Source of the DNA: Flavobacteriales bacterium
GTDB taxonomy: Bacteria > Bacteroidota > Bacteroidia > Flavobacteriales_F > PHOS-HE28
Length of the DNA: 64,000 nt
Direction: 5' to 3'
Assembly: GCA_016788295.1 (NCBI GenBank)
Contig: JAEUSY010000005.1
Coordinates: 1 to 64,000, forward strand
Every line of letters starts with the position of its first letter. Within the stretch, counting starts at the first letter, position 1. The notes below the pieces were generated by a model. The model made no database searches, was not told the DNA's origin, and saw only the letters and a list, made by a program, of their open reading frames with translations. The translations under genes and the position numbers were made by a program. Below are positions 34,832-44,643 of the stretch, piece by piece.

Positions 34832-37219
34832 TCAGCGGGCGATCAGTACCGGCCGCGTGACAGTGCCTTCGTTACCGACCACCATTAGGCGGTAAAGACC
34901 ATCCGGCAATCCGGCATCAACGGTCATGACCGATCGGCCGGAGGTGGAACCGCTCCAGACCTGGCGCCCCATGGCATCATGGAGCATCAGTGACGCATTA
35001 CCCATGCCTTGAAGTTCAACATTGAATTCGCCGCTGCTTGGCACAGGCCAAACACGTAACATGCCCAAGGTGCGTTCCGGCGTGACATCCGTTGAACCGA
35101 GGTCGACCACTTCGAAGCCATCAACGCCGGCTTCCACCAAATGACCGGGCGCATCATCTTGTGCAATGAAGCGAATGGTCATGTTCGCAGTTGGTGCGAG
35201 GAAGTCCGCGATACGGAGGTCCACAGGTTGCCAGGAACCCATGCCCGGTGTGGCCGTGGTCACGGTCTCAACGGTCACGGTCTGCAACCCGTTGTTCAGT
35301 TGCACCACAAGCCGATCGTTTGGCGTACCCGAACCACCTGCATTAAAGAACCAACGCTGGTAGCGTACATGGGCATCGACCATGTTGCTTACATCGAACA
35401 CCGGTGATACAAGGGTCGTGGACCCATCATCCAGGTCATCATCACCAGGAGCCCCACCACCATTGCCAGTAACAAAAGCCTCAGAGCCGCAATCGTTGTT
35501 GAGATCGGTCCCTGGGTTCGCAGGAACGTTGTTGAATGTCGTACCGACAGGAGCACCTCGCTCCCAGCCTCCTCGGGGAGCCGTTGAGGTAACTGTCCAG
35601 CCAAGGTCCAACGTGAACTCGTCGCGATAGCCCTTTGGCAGTTCAATGAAAAAGGGCGAACTATTCTCTGTGAGGCTGACATCCGTTGCGCAGTAGGTAT
35701 GCCATCCCCAGCGCCCTGACTTTACATCGTAGGTGCCGTTGTATACGGTAGGCAGCTCGAACCCGCCGTTGGACTGGGAAGTGGAGGTCAGGACGAACTC
35801 CGTGTTCCTGACCTCCACCTGGGCATTTGCTATCGGGGCATTACTGCCCTGCTCGATCACCGCACCTTGCAGAACGAACGGTATCATGGGAACCAAGGCC
35901 ACGTTCAGAACGGTCACCTCACCGTTCAGCAACTGAACGCCCGTGATCGTCTGGGGGAAATATCCAGGAGCCGATACGGTTACCTCGTAGGAACCTGCGG
36001 TATGATATCCGGTCGCATAGGTACCTCCGATGGCTGTGAGGTCGCTATTGCCCGTTCCGGTTATCACGATGCTCGCACCGGCTACTGGAACGGTGGTCAC
36101 TGAGTTGGTGATAAGGCCTTCCAACCAGCATGCGCGCACATAGGTGGGATCGAGTATGAACAAACCCTGCTCCATGTCTGAAATGATCAATCGCTCCGAC
36201 CCGAAGAACGGGTACACGCCCCATGCCCCACGGAATCCATCACCGCTGAAAGGCGATGTATCAAAGTGCCCGACCTCCACCAGGTTATCTGGTCTGGACG
36301 CATCATAAATGACCACGCCATAGGTGTAATAGGACGTCACGAGATAATCGTTCAGCCAGTACGTGTTGTGCGGAATGGCACCGGAACCGGCATCACTTTG
36401 GAGCTGATCAAGGTATTCGATGTCGGAAGGGTCGCTGATATTGTATGAACCCACGTAAGAGTCCGTGCGTTCATCGGTCGTGAAAATGTGATCGCCACTA
36501 TCATCCAACCACACGTTGTGCGTGAAATCATTGGGTGTTGAACGGGTGCCCAATAGCACTGGTGCAGCGGGGTCCGATACGTCCACAATGGAAAAGAACC
36601 CATCGTAGATATGGGCGCCGTAAAGGGTGTCTCCACGGGCATAACTGTCATGGCAGTACCAGTTATCGAAAGCACCCACCTCAACCGGGGCCATGGGGTC
36701 CTGTGTCAGGTCGTACATGATCACCCCGCCATTGCCACGATCTGCGCCATGGATGTACAGACGGCCGTTCTCGTCAATAAAGAGGGAGTGTGAGGTCTGC
36801 CAATCGGGCGCGTCCCATACAATGGCCGGCAGATCTGTGCTCTGCGGCAGCGGGCTGAGGTCGACTATGGTAATGCCTCCGCTCTCCGCTTCGGTGGTTA
36901 TGTACGCGTGGTCGTCCCACACTTTGACCTCGCGCCAAATGGATGTGGGGCCCGGAAAGAAGAAGATCTCCTGCGGGTTCGCGGGGTCGCTCAGGTCAAC
37001 GACCGCTATGCCTCCGGGGTTCTGCTCATTTTCTCCACAAACACCGACCAAGGCATACTCATTACCGAATTCATCGGTATAGCCCCATAAGTTGCTGAGG
37101 TTGCTTGACCGTGTGGTCTGGTAATTCAATTGGCCGACGAACTGGATGTTCAATTGAGCGACAGCCGGTGCGCATAGGCACAAAGCCACGGCCATGGGAA
37201 CGAGTGTACGGGAAAACAT
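34832..37219 (-). CDS. T9SS-exported choice-of-anchor B family protein
   Basis: About 795 residues. A signal peptide (MFSRTLVPMAVALCLCAP, cleavage near AVAQL) leads into a choice-of-anchor B beta-propeller: YTDEFGNEYALVGVCG, GIAVVDLSDPANP, IWREVKVWDDHAYITTEAE, FTHNVWLDDSGDHIFTTDE. Around 385-540 are one or two carboxypeptidase-regulatory Ig folds. From 540 to 710 is a lectin-like/MAM-type domain (WTVTSTAPRGGWERGAPVG). The last 75 residues are a T9SS type A sorting domain (RVWPVPSSGEFNVELQG, GLYRLMVVGNEG, VLIAR). The protein should be secreted and surface-bound. A -7-like TACCTTGC (37224-37231, minus strand) lies 4 bases before the ATG. Confidence 0.88.
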   Translation of the reverse strand: MFSRTLVPMAVALCLCAPAVAQLNIQFVGQLNYQTTRSSNLSNLWGYTDEFGNEYALVGVCGENEQNPGGIAVVDLSDPANPQEIFFFPGPTSIWREVKVWDDHAYITTEAESGGITIVDLSPLPQSTDLPAIVWDAPDWQTSHSLFIDENGRLYIHGADRGNGGVIMYDLTQDPMAPVEVGAFDNWYCHDSYARGDTLYGAHIYDGFFSIVDVSDPAAPVLLGTRSTPNDFTHNVWLDDSGDHIFTTDERTDSYVGSYNISDPSDIEYLDQLQSDAGSGAIPHNTYWLNDYLVTSYYTYGVVIYDASRPDNLVEVGHFDTSPFSGDGFRGAWGVYPFFGSERLIISDMEQGLFILDPTYVRACWLEGLITNSVTTVPVAGASIVITGTGNSDLTAIGGTYATGYHTAGSYEVTVSAPGYFPQTITGVQLLNGEVTVLNVALVPMIPFVLQGAVIEQGSNAPIANAQVEVRNTEFVLTSTSQSNGGFELPTVYNGTYDVKSGRWGWHTYCATDVSLTENSSPFFIELPKGYRDEFTLDLGWTVTSTAPRGGWERGAPVGTTFNNVPANPGTDLNNDCGSEAFVTGNGGGAPGDDDLDDGSTTLVSPVFDVSNMVDAHVRYQRWFFNAGGSGTPNDRLVVQLNNGLQTVTVETVTTATPGMGSWQPVDLRIADFLAPTANMTIRFIAQDDAPGHLVEAGVDGFEVVDLGSTDVTPERTLGMLRVWPVPSSGEFNVELQGMGNASLMLHDAMGRQVWSGSTSGRSVMTVDAGLPDGLYRLMVVGNEGTVTRPVLIAR

Positions 37220-37223
37220 GCGG

Positions 37224-37231
37224 GCAAGGTA
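37224..37231 (-). promoter_or_regulatory. Putative -7 element, near-leaderless start
   Basis: Minus strand TACCTTGC then CCGC then ATG. The same TTGCCCGCATG join occurs before the orphan at 2324. Confidence 0.4.
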
Positions 37232-37370
37232 ACCAGTACTGCATGTTGCCCATGGCACTTCTCCCACATCCTTACCCTACCCTTGGATGGCTTCATGATG
37301 ACCAACCATTGAGTATGCGACCTCCGTGGCGTTGGTAATCCTACATTCGTCCAATCGACCCCACGTTCCC

Positions 37371-38168
37371 ATGAAGACCTTGGACATCCTGTGTGCAACG
37401 GACCTGACCACCGTGTCGAACACTGCGCTGAATTACGCCCTGGGCCTGGCCGAGCATGCCAGCACGCAGGTAAGCTTGTTGCATGTGTTGGGGCGCGGTG
37501 AGCGCGATGCTCAAGCAAGAGAGGTCGTCACCGGTCGAATGAATGAACAAGTGGCCGAGGCGAATGGGCAGGATCGCACGCGAATCCTGTTGATCGAAGG
37601 CGATCTGGCCGAAGTGATCGCAAAAGAAAGTGTACAGGACCATTCCTATATGGTGGTTGGTACACATGGACCACATGGGCTCAGGCAGACCTTGTTCGGT
37701 GCCGATATCCTGAAGATGGTACGGCGTTCGGCCGTACCCACACTGGTTGTGCAGGAACGAAGCCCAGTGGATAATTCGATGGGCCGCATCGTAATGCCTG
37801 TTGCGGGACACTCGAACATTGGGCGGATGTTGGATGCGGTGTGCATGTTGGCCAAGCTTTACGCTTCCGAAGTCCACGTATACCAATTGATGCGCCCGAA
37901 CGAGCAGCCATCGGATGAACTGCTCGAGAACAAATTGGCCATGCTCCAACGCCTTGAGCGCGAGGGAATTCGCCATTTGGAAGTGAATGAACCCAGCACG
38001 GTTTTCAGCATTGGATTCGCCGAACCCACCATCCGTTACGCTGAAAAGATCGGTGCCGGGTGTATCGCCATCATGTCCCACGCTTCGGATGAATACCGGT
38101 ACATGGCCGATGCGGAAAAGGAACGGCTTTTGACCAACGCGTCCAATATCCCAGTGCTTTGTTGCTGA
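37371..38168 (+). CDS. Tandem universal stress (UspA) protein
   Basis: A 265-residue protein made of two UspA folds in tandem. The first begins DILCATDLTTVSNTALNYALGLAEHASTQVSLLHVL and ends with a nucleotide-binding loop VVGTHGPHGLRQTLFGAD. The second begins GRIVMPVAGHSNIGRMLDAV and ends IAIMSHASDEYRYM without the glycine-rich loop, so only the first half may bind ATP. UspA proteins accumulate under stress. TACATTCG at 37342-37349 could be the -7 box, 21 bases before the ATG. An upstream in-frame GTG/TTG start is not favoured. The next gene begins 113 bases later. Confidence 0.87.
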   Translation: MKTLDILCATDLTTVSNTALNYALGLAEHASTQVSLLHVLGRGERDAQAREVVTGRMNEQVAEANGQDRTRILLIEGDLAEVIAKESVQDHSYMVVGTHGPHGLRQTLFGADILKMVRRSAVPTLVVQERSPVDNSMGRIVMPVAGHSNIGRMLDAVCMLAKLYASEVHVYQLMRPNEQPSDELLENKLAMLQRLEREGIRHLEVNEPSTVFSIGFAEPTIRYAEKIGAGCIAIMSHASDEYRYMADAEKERLLTNASNIPVLCC

Positions 38169-38281
38169 CCCTTCCCGGATCACCGCGGAATTAATGTTAC
38201 GAACCGCTGATATCGAGGGGGTTGGACCTCGTATCTTCGCACGGCCGAACGCCGCCATGAGCGGGTCCGATCGACGTCCAC

Positions 38282-41047
38282 ATGACGACCAATACACGGC
38301 TTCTATCAGCGCTAACCGTTTGCTTAGTCGTAACCACTGCAATGGGGCAATTCGGTCCGGGGCAGTTGGTACACGACCTACCTGATTGTGGTCCAGCAGA
38401 GCATGCCGATATCGATGGCGACGGCGATCTGGACCTGGTAATGACCACCAATGGCCACCACATTAAATGGATGTCCAATAATGGTGACGGGACATTCGCC
38501 TCTCAGCAGAACATAGTTAGCGCTGCGGACGACATCCTGTTCTACACCATTCTGGACAAGGACCTGGATGGCGATCTCGATGTTGTGTTCATGGAGATCG
38601 ATGACGACCACATCCGCCTTTGTGAGGCAACAGGGAACGGTTTGTTCTCGCCGCCTGTGGTCATCTATTCGGCCGAAGAACAGGTCGGAGCACTATCCAG
38701 CGGTGATATTACGGGTGATGGATTTCCGGAGCTATTGCTGACCACGGCCTCGGCCGAAGGCCCTGGCATTACCTGGTTGGCCAACAATGGGGGCGAATTC
38801 GAGAATGCGACCGTTCTTCAGGGCCTCTATCCGGGTGAACCTTCGCCATTTCTACTTGCTGGTGATCTGGATCTTGTAGGCGGTGTCGACCTTGTGGCAC
38901 GCGGTGAAGATGGCTGGTTGTATGGTCTGTTGAACACGAATGGTGATGCCTCAATTTGGAACAGCCAGTACCTGCTTGCTTTTCCCCAATACGACTACAA
39001 TTCGCCGAAACTCCTTGATGTGAATGCAGACGGCTTGTTGGATGTGGCAGGCAGCGGGCCCACCGCTGTGCATTGGGCCCGGAACACCGTGGGTGAAGGG
39101 GGAATTTGGAACATGTTCAGTGACCAGGTCCAGGAACCATGGCCAACAGGCGGTCAGGCGGCCTTTGGTCATATTGGCTGTGGTGCGGGCGGCTCAGTGG
39201 TGTTCGTACCGAACAACCCGGCACTGCCCGTGCGCTGGTCCACTTGGCTTCCCCAGCTGGGGGCCATGGCCTATAGCGCTGACCTGCCTGATGTACCCCG
39301 CGGAACCTCACCGCTGCTCATGGATGTCGACGGCGACGGACGAGACGACCTTCTTCTCCAATTGCCGGAAGGCCTGTTCTGGTTCGCCAACCTCACACAG
39401 CCTGCGACCACGGTGATGGAGATCCCTGAGATCGAGACCTTGTGCCTCTACGGAGACCCCTTTCCATTGCCCGAGGTCACGCCATCGGGTGGTCGTTGGA
39501 GCGGACAGTGGGTGATCGACAATGTGTTCTACCGGACCAACCTTACCAACGGCGGCAATTTCACACTGGGCAACACGCTCTATGGTCCAGAAGGATGCCC
39601 CACAGCTTCGAGCACCGTAGTGAACGTGATCACCGAGCCCGCCGTGTTCCCTGCGATCGGGGAGCCTATTTGCTCCGGTGATGGACCCGTGGAGCTCACA
39701 TCCGAACCATCGAACACGGTCTGGTCCGGTCTTCAGAACGGCAACATCCTCGACCCTGCCACATACACGGGGAATACCATCGTATGTCTGTTCGTGGACA
39801 ACACAGGAGCGGAGTGTGTAACGGTCTTCAATGCGACCGTGTGGACCACCCTACCGGCGCAGATCGCAGCGGCGGGGCCCTTCTGCATTACGGATGGTAC
39901 ACAAATGATCACCGCAGCCCAAGCACCGCCTGTTGGCCAGGTGTGGAGCGGCGATATCGCAGGTTTCAACTCCGCTGGAGCCAGCTTTGTACCATCGCAA
40001 GGCGCGGGTATCTATTCCGTCATCCTAACGACCGAACCCACTGGCCCACAGCAGTGCGTAGGCACGGATACACTGTTGATCACGGTCAGCGACGATATCC
40101 CTGAAGTGAGCATTGCTCCATTGCCTGTGATCTGCGCCGAAGGTGCGGCATTCCAACTGAACGGCGGTTTCCCTGAAGGCGGTATTTGGAGCGGTCCCGG
40201 CATTGCCAATGGATTCCTTGACCCCAACACCATTCAGCCCGGCAGCAGTTCAGTGGCCTACAGCTACCGTACGCCCGAAGGATGTGCCTCCACCGCGTTC
40301 GCATTCATTCAATTGGCGGATACGATCACATTGGACTCCAACGCGCCCGACCTCCAGTTCTGTACAGTGGATGAGGCCGTGCAATTCACGGCCATTCCCG
40401 CAGGTGGTGCATGGGGGTCGCCGATCGGAGGGGATGGCATCATGCAACCCGCATCACTTACTGCAGGCAGTTACCCTGTGCTATACACATGGAATGGTCC
40501 GAACGGTTGCGTGCTTGAGAATGCGGCGCTGGCCTTCGAGGTGTTGCCCGAGACAGCAGTGAGCATCGGCGACGTGGGCGTGCTGTGCGATGACGGCAGC
40601 GCTTTTGTGCTCACGGGATCGCACCCGGGCATATGGTCGGGTGCGGTGAGCGGTGAAGGAGCGAACGTGCTCTTCGACCCTACGGCTTTGGGTGCTGGCA
40701 ACTGGATCGTAGCCCTCACGGCCGAAGAGGATGGGCTCTGCCCCGGGACCGCACTTAGCACCATTGTGGTGGAGATCTGCACCGATGTGGAAGAGGCTAT
40801 CCCGGCCAGCCAGGCACTCCTGATGCCCAACCCGTTCAACGGACAGGCCATCTTGTTGCTGAACACGGTGGGCAGCGCTACTGTGGAGGTCATTGATGCC
40901 ACGGGCCGTAAAGTGCAGGAGTTCCGCACGGGAAGCGGTTCCAATGCCCTCACAATCGACCTACACGACAACGCGAACGGCACCTACCTCATTCGCATCG
41001 GCACGGCCACAAGTGTGGAAGTGATCCGCGCGATGAAGGTGGATTGA
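38282..41047 (+). CDS. T9SS-exported FG-GAP/VCBS repeat protein
   Basis: A 921-residue secreted protein with signal peptide (MTTNTRLLSALTVCLVVTT, cleavage near AMGQF). Residues 30-380 contain FG-GAP/VCBS repeats with Ca-binding-like DxDGDGDLDLV, DKDLDGDLDVVF, DITGDGFPELL, DVNADGLLDV and DVDGDGRDDLL, folding as an integrin-like propeller. Residues 390-830 are a string of Ig/PKD-like modules marked by repeated WSG and GxGI elements (IWSGPGI, VWSGDIAGF). The last 80 residues are a T9SS type A sorting domain (LLMPNPFNGQAILLLN, GTYLIRIGTATSVEVIRAMKVD). Likely a cell-surface or released adhesion-type protein. TATCTTCG at 38232-38239 may be its -7 box. Confidence 0.9.
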   Translation: MTTNTRLLSALTVCLVVTTAMGQFGPGQLVHDLPDCGPAEHADIDGDGDLDLVMTTNGHHIKWMSNNGDGTFASQQNIVSAADDILFYTILDKDLDGDLDVVFMEIDDDHIRLCEATGNGLFSPPVVIYSAEEQVGALSSGDITGDGFPELLLTTASAEGPGITWLANNGGEFENATVLQGLYPGEPSPFLLAGDLDLVGGVDLVARGEDGWLYGLLNTNGDASIWNSQYLLAFPQYDYNSPKLLDVNADGLLDVAGSGPTAVHWARNTVGEGGIWNMFSDQVQEPWPTGGQAAFGHIGCGAGGSVVFVPNNPALPVRWSTWLPQLGAMAYSADLPDVPRGTSPLLMDVDGDGRDDLLLQLPEGLFWFANLTQPATTVMEIPEIETLCLYGDPFPLPEVTPSGGRWSGQWVIDNVFYRTNLTNGGNFTLGNTLYGPEGCPTASSTVVNVITEPAVFPAIGEPICSGDGPVELTSEPSNTVWSGLQNGNILDPATYTGNTIVCLFVDNTGAECVTVFNATVWTTLPAQIAAAGPFCITDGTQMITAAQAPPVGQVWSGDIAGFNSAGASFVPSQGAGIYSVILTTEPTGPQQCVGTDTLLITVSDDIPEVSIAPLPVICAEGAAFQLNGGFPEGGIWSGPGIANGFLDPNTIQPGSSSVAYSYRTPEGCASTAFAFIQLADTITLDSNAPDLQFCTVDEAVQFTAIPAGGAWGSPIGGDGIMQPASLTAGSYPVLYTWNGPNGCVLENAALAFEVLPETAVSIGDVGVLCDDGSAFVLTGSHPGIWSGAVSGEGANVLFDPTALGAGNWIVALTAEEDGLCPGTALSTIVVEICTDVEEAIPASQALLMPNPFNGQAILLLNTVGSATVEVIDATGRKVQEFRTGSGSNALTIDLHDNANGTYLIRIGTATSVEVIRAMKVD

Positions 41048-41077
41048 GCCTCAGGTAAGCGCCTTCTCTGTTACCGC

Positions 41078-41890
41078 TCAGCGGAATAACGCTTGTCGTT
41101 CAGGTCGCATCAGTGGCACCACCATTTCCATCGGAAGTATGATGCTCAGCGGATCCAGCTCATCGAGTGCTTGTTCCACATGGTTCGCACAACGATCCAT
41201 GTGAAAGCGCAGGTTAGCCGGTTCAATGGAAAGGTCCATTACGTAAGGGCCATACCCCGCCCGCTCCTCCAAGCAGCGCTGGTAGAGCTCGACCTGTGCT
41301 TGAAACATCTGAAGCTCTTCTGCAACTGCCAATGTATCGCTGCGTACTTGGCTCTTCAGAGCTGCATGCTCGATGTTCAATTGCGCCAGGAAAGCAGACA
41401 CCTGCTTAACCCACATGGCCCTCAAAGTATCCGCCAAGATCACACGGCCTGAAGGCGTGAACAGTGAGTCGTAGCCGATGTAGGCGCCATCGCGCAGGTC
41501 ATACTGGAGGTAACTGGTGAACCCTTCGCAGTAGGCACCGCAGCCTTCCGCGCTGAACTCCACCTCCACTACTTCGGGCATTGGCGTACGCACGTCCCAT
41601 GTGATACTGTTCAACCGCGGCATCCACTCGCCCAAGGGATCACCCCAAACGCCATCGAACAAATGGCCTTGGGCCACTGTATCGAGGTCGATATCGAGCA
41701 GCCGAAGGGCCAGGTCGCGTTGAATTCGCGCCGTCTGAACAGACCGGTCTGGGATCTCCAATTGGGGGAAGGTGTACTCCGCATGAGGGGCCCAAGGCTG
41801 CACAGCACGTATCGTATCCGCCTTGACCTCGGGCTGCGCCCTGGCGCTGCAGCAAAGGCCACACAGGGCTATGGCCATCGCGGTCCGCAT
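41078..41890 (-). CDS. Secreted protein, DUF3298-like features
   Basis: A 270-residue protein with signal peptide (MRTAMAIALCGLCCSARAQP). The middle holds VEVEFSAEGCGAYCEGFTSYLQYDLRDGAYIGYDSLFTPSG, similar to the DUF3298/RsiV-type pattern where a 'FDLKTG...L.DLF' strand follows a beta sheet; this is weak. The rest contains a helical region (QVSAFLAQLNIEHAALKSQV) with a cysteine pair. It is the last gene of the parE-parC operon, starting in a TGATG overlap with parC (ATG at 41890). The link to topoisomerase function is only positional. Confidence 0.75.
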   Translation of the reverse strand: MRTAMAIALCGLCCSARAQPEVKADTIRAVQPWAPHAEYTFPQLEIPDRSVQTARIQRDLALRLLDIDLDTVAQGHLFDGVWGDPLGEWMPRLNSITWDVRTPMPEVVEVEFSAEGCGAYCEGFTSYLQYDLRDGAYIGYDSLFTPSGRVILADTLRAMWVKQVSAFLAQLNIEHAALKSQVRSDTLAVAEELQMFQAQVELYQRCLEERAGYGPYVMDLSIEPANLRFHMDRCANHVEQALDELDPLSIILPMEMVVPLMRPERQALFR

Positions 41891-44643
41891 CAATCGAGCC
41901 CCAGGGTGATCTGTTTGCCCGGCTCATAGCCGATCAGCGGATCCTCCGGCGAACGCTCCACCTCCCCTGTGGCTTGCTGGCGCTTGAACTGCTTCATCGG
42001 GCTCTCCTCAAGGCCTTCCTCCTCGGGTGCCTCCAGGTTACCAACCTCATCGTCACTGATCAACATGCCCTGGGTCTCCTCCAACTCGGGCGTCATGGGC
42101 ACGAACACGGGATCCAGCAGATCGAGGTCCTTCACCTTGAACGGTGTTAGGCGATTACCCAAGGCCTTCACCCCTTTCACCGAGATGAACGCTTCGAGGT
42201 CCACTTCCTCATCCTCGCGCGGATTGCTGCGCTTATCGAAGCTCATTTTCACACGTGCATGCGGTACCAGGCTGTGCACCACCAACTTGCTGTCGGGGTG
42301 TTCGGTGATGAACGACACTGCATCCTTCGCCGGTTCCACCAGGAAGCGCTTCACTTGGTACTGCTGCTTCTCCCCTTCCCAATACACGGCACTGATGGCG
42401 GTCTTGGGGTCCCACTTCACCACGGTCAACGCATTGTCCGGGAAGTGTGTGCTCAGAACGAAGGGGAAGAGCTGGTAGGTGCCGTTGGCCATGATCGCCA
42501 GGATGCGGTCCTCGCCGGAGAAGCGCCCGAGGTAGCGTCCGTGCCCGGTATCATTCAGGCGACGTACGGTCTCATCGAACCAGATGGGTATGGCACCGAG
42601 TGTGCTGGCGCCGCGTTCCTTCTGGGTGATCTTTTGCACAGCATATCGCGTGAGCAGGTTGCCCTTGCTGCTTCGCCCCTTTACGGCCAGTTGTGCGAAG
42701 TCGATGTCGAACTTGTTCTTGCGGATGTTCGGTTTCGGGCGCAGCACCACGCTCACGGTCTCACTGGCCCCATCGGGATTGCAGGTGAAATATTCCACGC
42801 TGCTGCCGGGTGCGCCACTGGTAAGATCATACTCTTTGTCGCGCGTCACACCGGTCACGGCGAAGCGCTTCATGTAGTACGGCCCTTTCGCACCGTCCTG
42901 ATAGATCATGTGGTAGATGGTGCGCTCGTCGTTCTTCTTGAAGACACCCACGTGCAGGATGCCCTTCCCGATGAACTTCTTATCGGCCACCTTGGTCACC
43001 AGCATGGTGCCGTTCACACGGAACACGATGATGTCGTCGATCTCGGAACACTCGTCCACGAACTCGTTGTTGCGGAGGCTCCAGCCCATGAAGCCTTCCT
43101 CGCGATCAAGGTAAAGTTTCTTGTTGGCCACGGCCACTTTGGCGGCCACGATGGTATCGAAGGTGCGGAGCTCGGTGCGGCGTTCGCGGCCCGCGCCGTA
43201 CTTCTTCTTCAGTTCCTTGAAGTAGTCCACGGCATGGTCCACCAGGTGGTCCAGCTTGTGTTGTACCTCCGTGATCTGGTTGTCCAACTGCTTGATGTGC
43301 TCATCGGCCTTGAAGCTGTCGAACTTCGAGATGCGCTTGATCTTGATCTCGGTGAGGCGTACGATGTCCTCCTGGGTCACCGCACGTTTCAACTCCTTCA
43401 CATATGGCTTCAGGCCTTTGTCGATGAACTCCAGCACCTGTTCCCAGGTCTCGGCCTCCTCGATCTTTCGATACACCTTCTTCTCGATGAAGATGCGTTC
43501 CAGCGAAGCGAAGTGCCACTGTTCGGCCAGTTCGCCCAGCTTGATCTTCAGTTCCAGCTCAAGCAGGCGCAGCGTGTTCTCCGTGCTGATCCGGAGCAGT
43601 TCCTTAACGCCCACGAACCGCGGCTTGTCGTTCTCGATCACCACTGCGTTGGGTGCGATGCTCACTTCGCAGTCGGTGAAAGCGAAGAGGGCATCGATGG
43701 TGGTATCGGGGCTCACGCCAGCGGCAAGGTGGATGAGGATCTCGGCGTTCTCGGCCGTGTTGTCCTCAATGTGGCGGACCTTGATCTTGCCTTTCTCGTT
43801 GGCCTTGATGATGCTCTCGATGAGCGAGGTAGTGGTGGTTCCGAAGGGGATCTCGTGGATCACCAAGGTCTTGTTGTCCTCCTTGCGGATCCGCGCCCTG
43901 CAACGGATCCGGCCACCACGCTCACCCTCGTTGTAGTTGCTCACATCGGCCAGGCCACCCGTGGGGAAGTCGGGGACCAGATCGAAGGAGCGTTTGCGCA
44001 GCACCGCGATGCTGCCATCAATGAGCTCGTTGAAGTTGTGGGGCAGCACTTTGCAGCTCAGGCCCACGGCAATGCCCTCACCTCCCTGGGCCAGCAGCAG
44101 CGGGAACTTCACCGGCAGGAAGACCGGCTCCTTGTTGCGACCATCGTAGCTCAGTTGCCACTCGGTGGTCTTGGGATTGAAGACCACATCATGCGCGAAC
44201 TTGCTCAGGCGCGCTTCGATGTATCGCGGAGCGGCGGCACTGTCGCCAGTAAGCGTGTTCCCCCAGTTCCCCTGGCAATCGATCAGCAGGTCCTTCTGGC
44301 CGAGCTGCACCAATGCATCACCGATGCTGGCATCACCATGCGGATGGTATTGCATGGTGTGGCCGATGATGTTCGCCACCTTGTTGTAGCGGCCATCGTC
44401 AAGGTCCTTCATGCTATGCAGGATCCGACGCTGTACGGGCTTAAGGCCATCGTAAAGGGCGGGCACGGCCCGTTCAAGGATCACGTAGCTGGCATAGTCC
44501 AGGAACCAGTTGCGGTACATGCCGCTCACCGAGAAAGTACCTGATCCACCCGCACCGGGCACGCCTTTGTCGGCACTACCTGCGCTATGGTCGTTCTCGT
44601 TCTGTTCGGGCAGTTCGATGTTCTCGTCGTTAAGGTCGCTCAT
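41890..44643 (-). CDS. parC: DNA topoisomerase IV subunit A
   Basis: A 917-residue type II topoisomerase subunit. The breakage-reunion domain begins at GMYRNWFLDYASYVILERAVPAL, with QRRILHSMKD and the catalytic Tyr141 in AAAPRYIEARLSK. The long coiled coil is at about 380-480, and the C-terminal beta-pinwheel follows from about 540. It lacks a clear GyrA box, and co-location with the parE-type gene indicates topoisomerase IV, which unlinks daughter chromosomes; gyrase is not excluded. The N-terminal 40 residues are acidic and unusual (MSDLNDENIELPEQNENDHS). The start at 44643 overlaps the stop of the upstream lipoprotein gene (TGATG) and its stop overlaps the downstream start the same way. 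Confidence 0.94.
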   Translation of the reverse strand: MSDLNDENIELPEQNENDHSAGSADKGVPGAGGSGTFSVSGMYRNWFLDYASYVILERAVPALYDGLKPVQRRILHSMKDLDDGRYNKVANIIGHTMQYHPHGDASIGDALVQLGQKDLLIDCQGNWGNTLTGDSAAAPRYIEARLSKFAHDVVFNPKTTEWQLSYDGRNKEPVFLPVKFPLLLAQGGEGIAVGLSCKVLPHNFNELIDGSIAVLRKRSFDLVPDFPTGGLADVSNYNEGERGGRIRCRARIRKEDNKTLVIHEIPFGTTTTSLIESIIKANEKGKIKVRHIEDNTAENAEILIHLAAGVSPDTTIDALFAFTDCEVSIAPNAVVIENDKPRFVGVKELLRISTENTLRLLELELKIKLGELAEQWHFASLERIFIEKKVYRKIEEAETWEQVLEFIDKGLKPYVKELKRAVTQEDIVRLTEIKIKRISKFDSFKADEHIKQLDNQITEVQHKLDHLVDHAVDYFKELKKKYGAGRERRTELRTFDTIVAAKVAVANKKLYLDREEGFMGWSLRNNEFVDECSEIDDIIVFRVNGTMLVTKVADKKFIGKGILHVGVFKKNDERTIYHMIYQDGAKGPYYMKRFAVTGVTRDKEYDLTSGAPGSSVEYFTCNPDGASETVSVVLRPKPNIRKNKFDIDFAQLAVKGRSSKGNLLTRYAVQKITQKERGASTLGAIPIWFDETVRRLNDTGHGRYLGRFSGEDRILAIMANGTYQLFPFVLSTHFPDNALTVVKWDPKTAISAVYWEGEKQQYQVKRFLVEPAKDAVSFITEHPDSKLVVHSLVPHARVKMSFDKRSNPREDEEVDLEAFISVKGVKALGNRLTPFKVKDLDLLDPVFVPMTPELEETQGMLISDDEVGNLEAPEEEGLEESPMKQFKRQQATGEVERSPEDPLIGYEPGKQITLGLD

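Noticed and set aside
38207-38235. Inverted repeat around 38210-38235
   Set aside because: The arms contain a bulge and lie in a promoter-like region; pairing is weak and no T-run follows.
42259-44544. 761-residue plus-strand frame opposite parC
   Set aside because: Codon-bias shadow of parC. It has no recognisable protein features.
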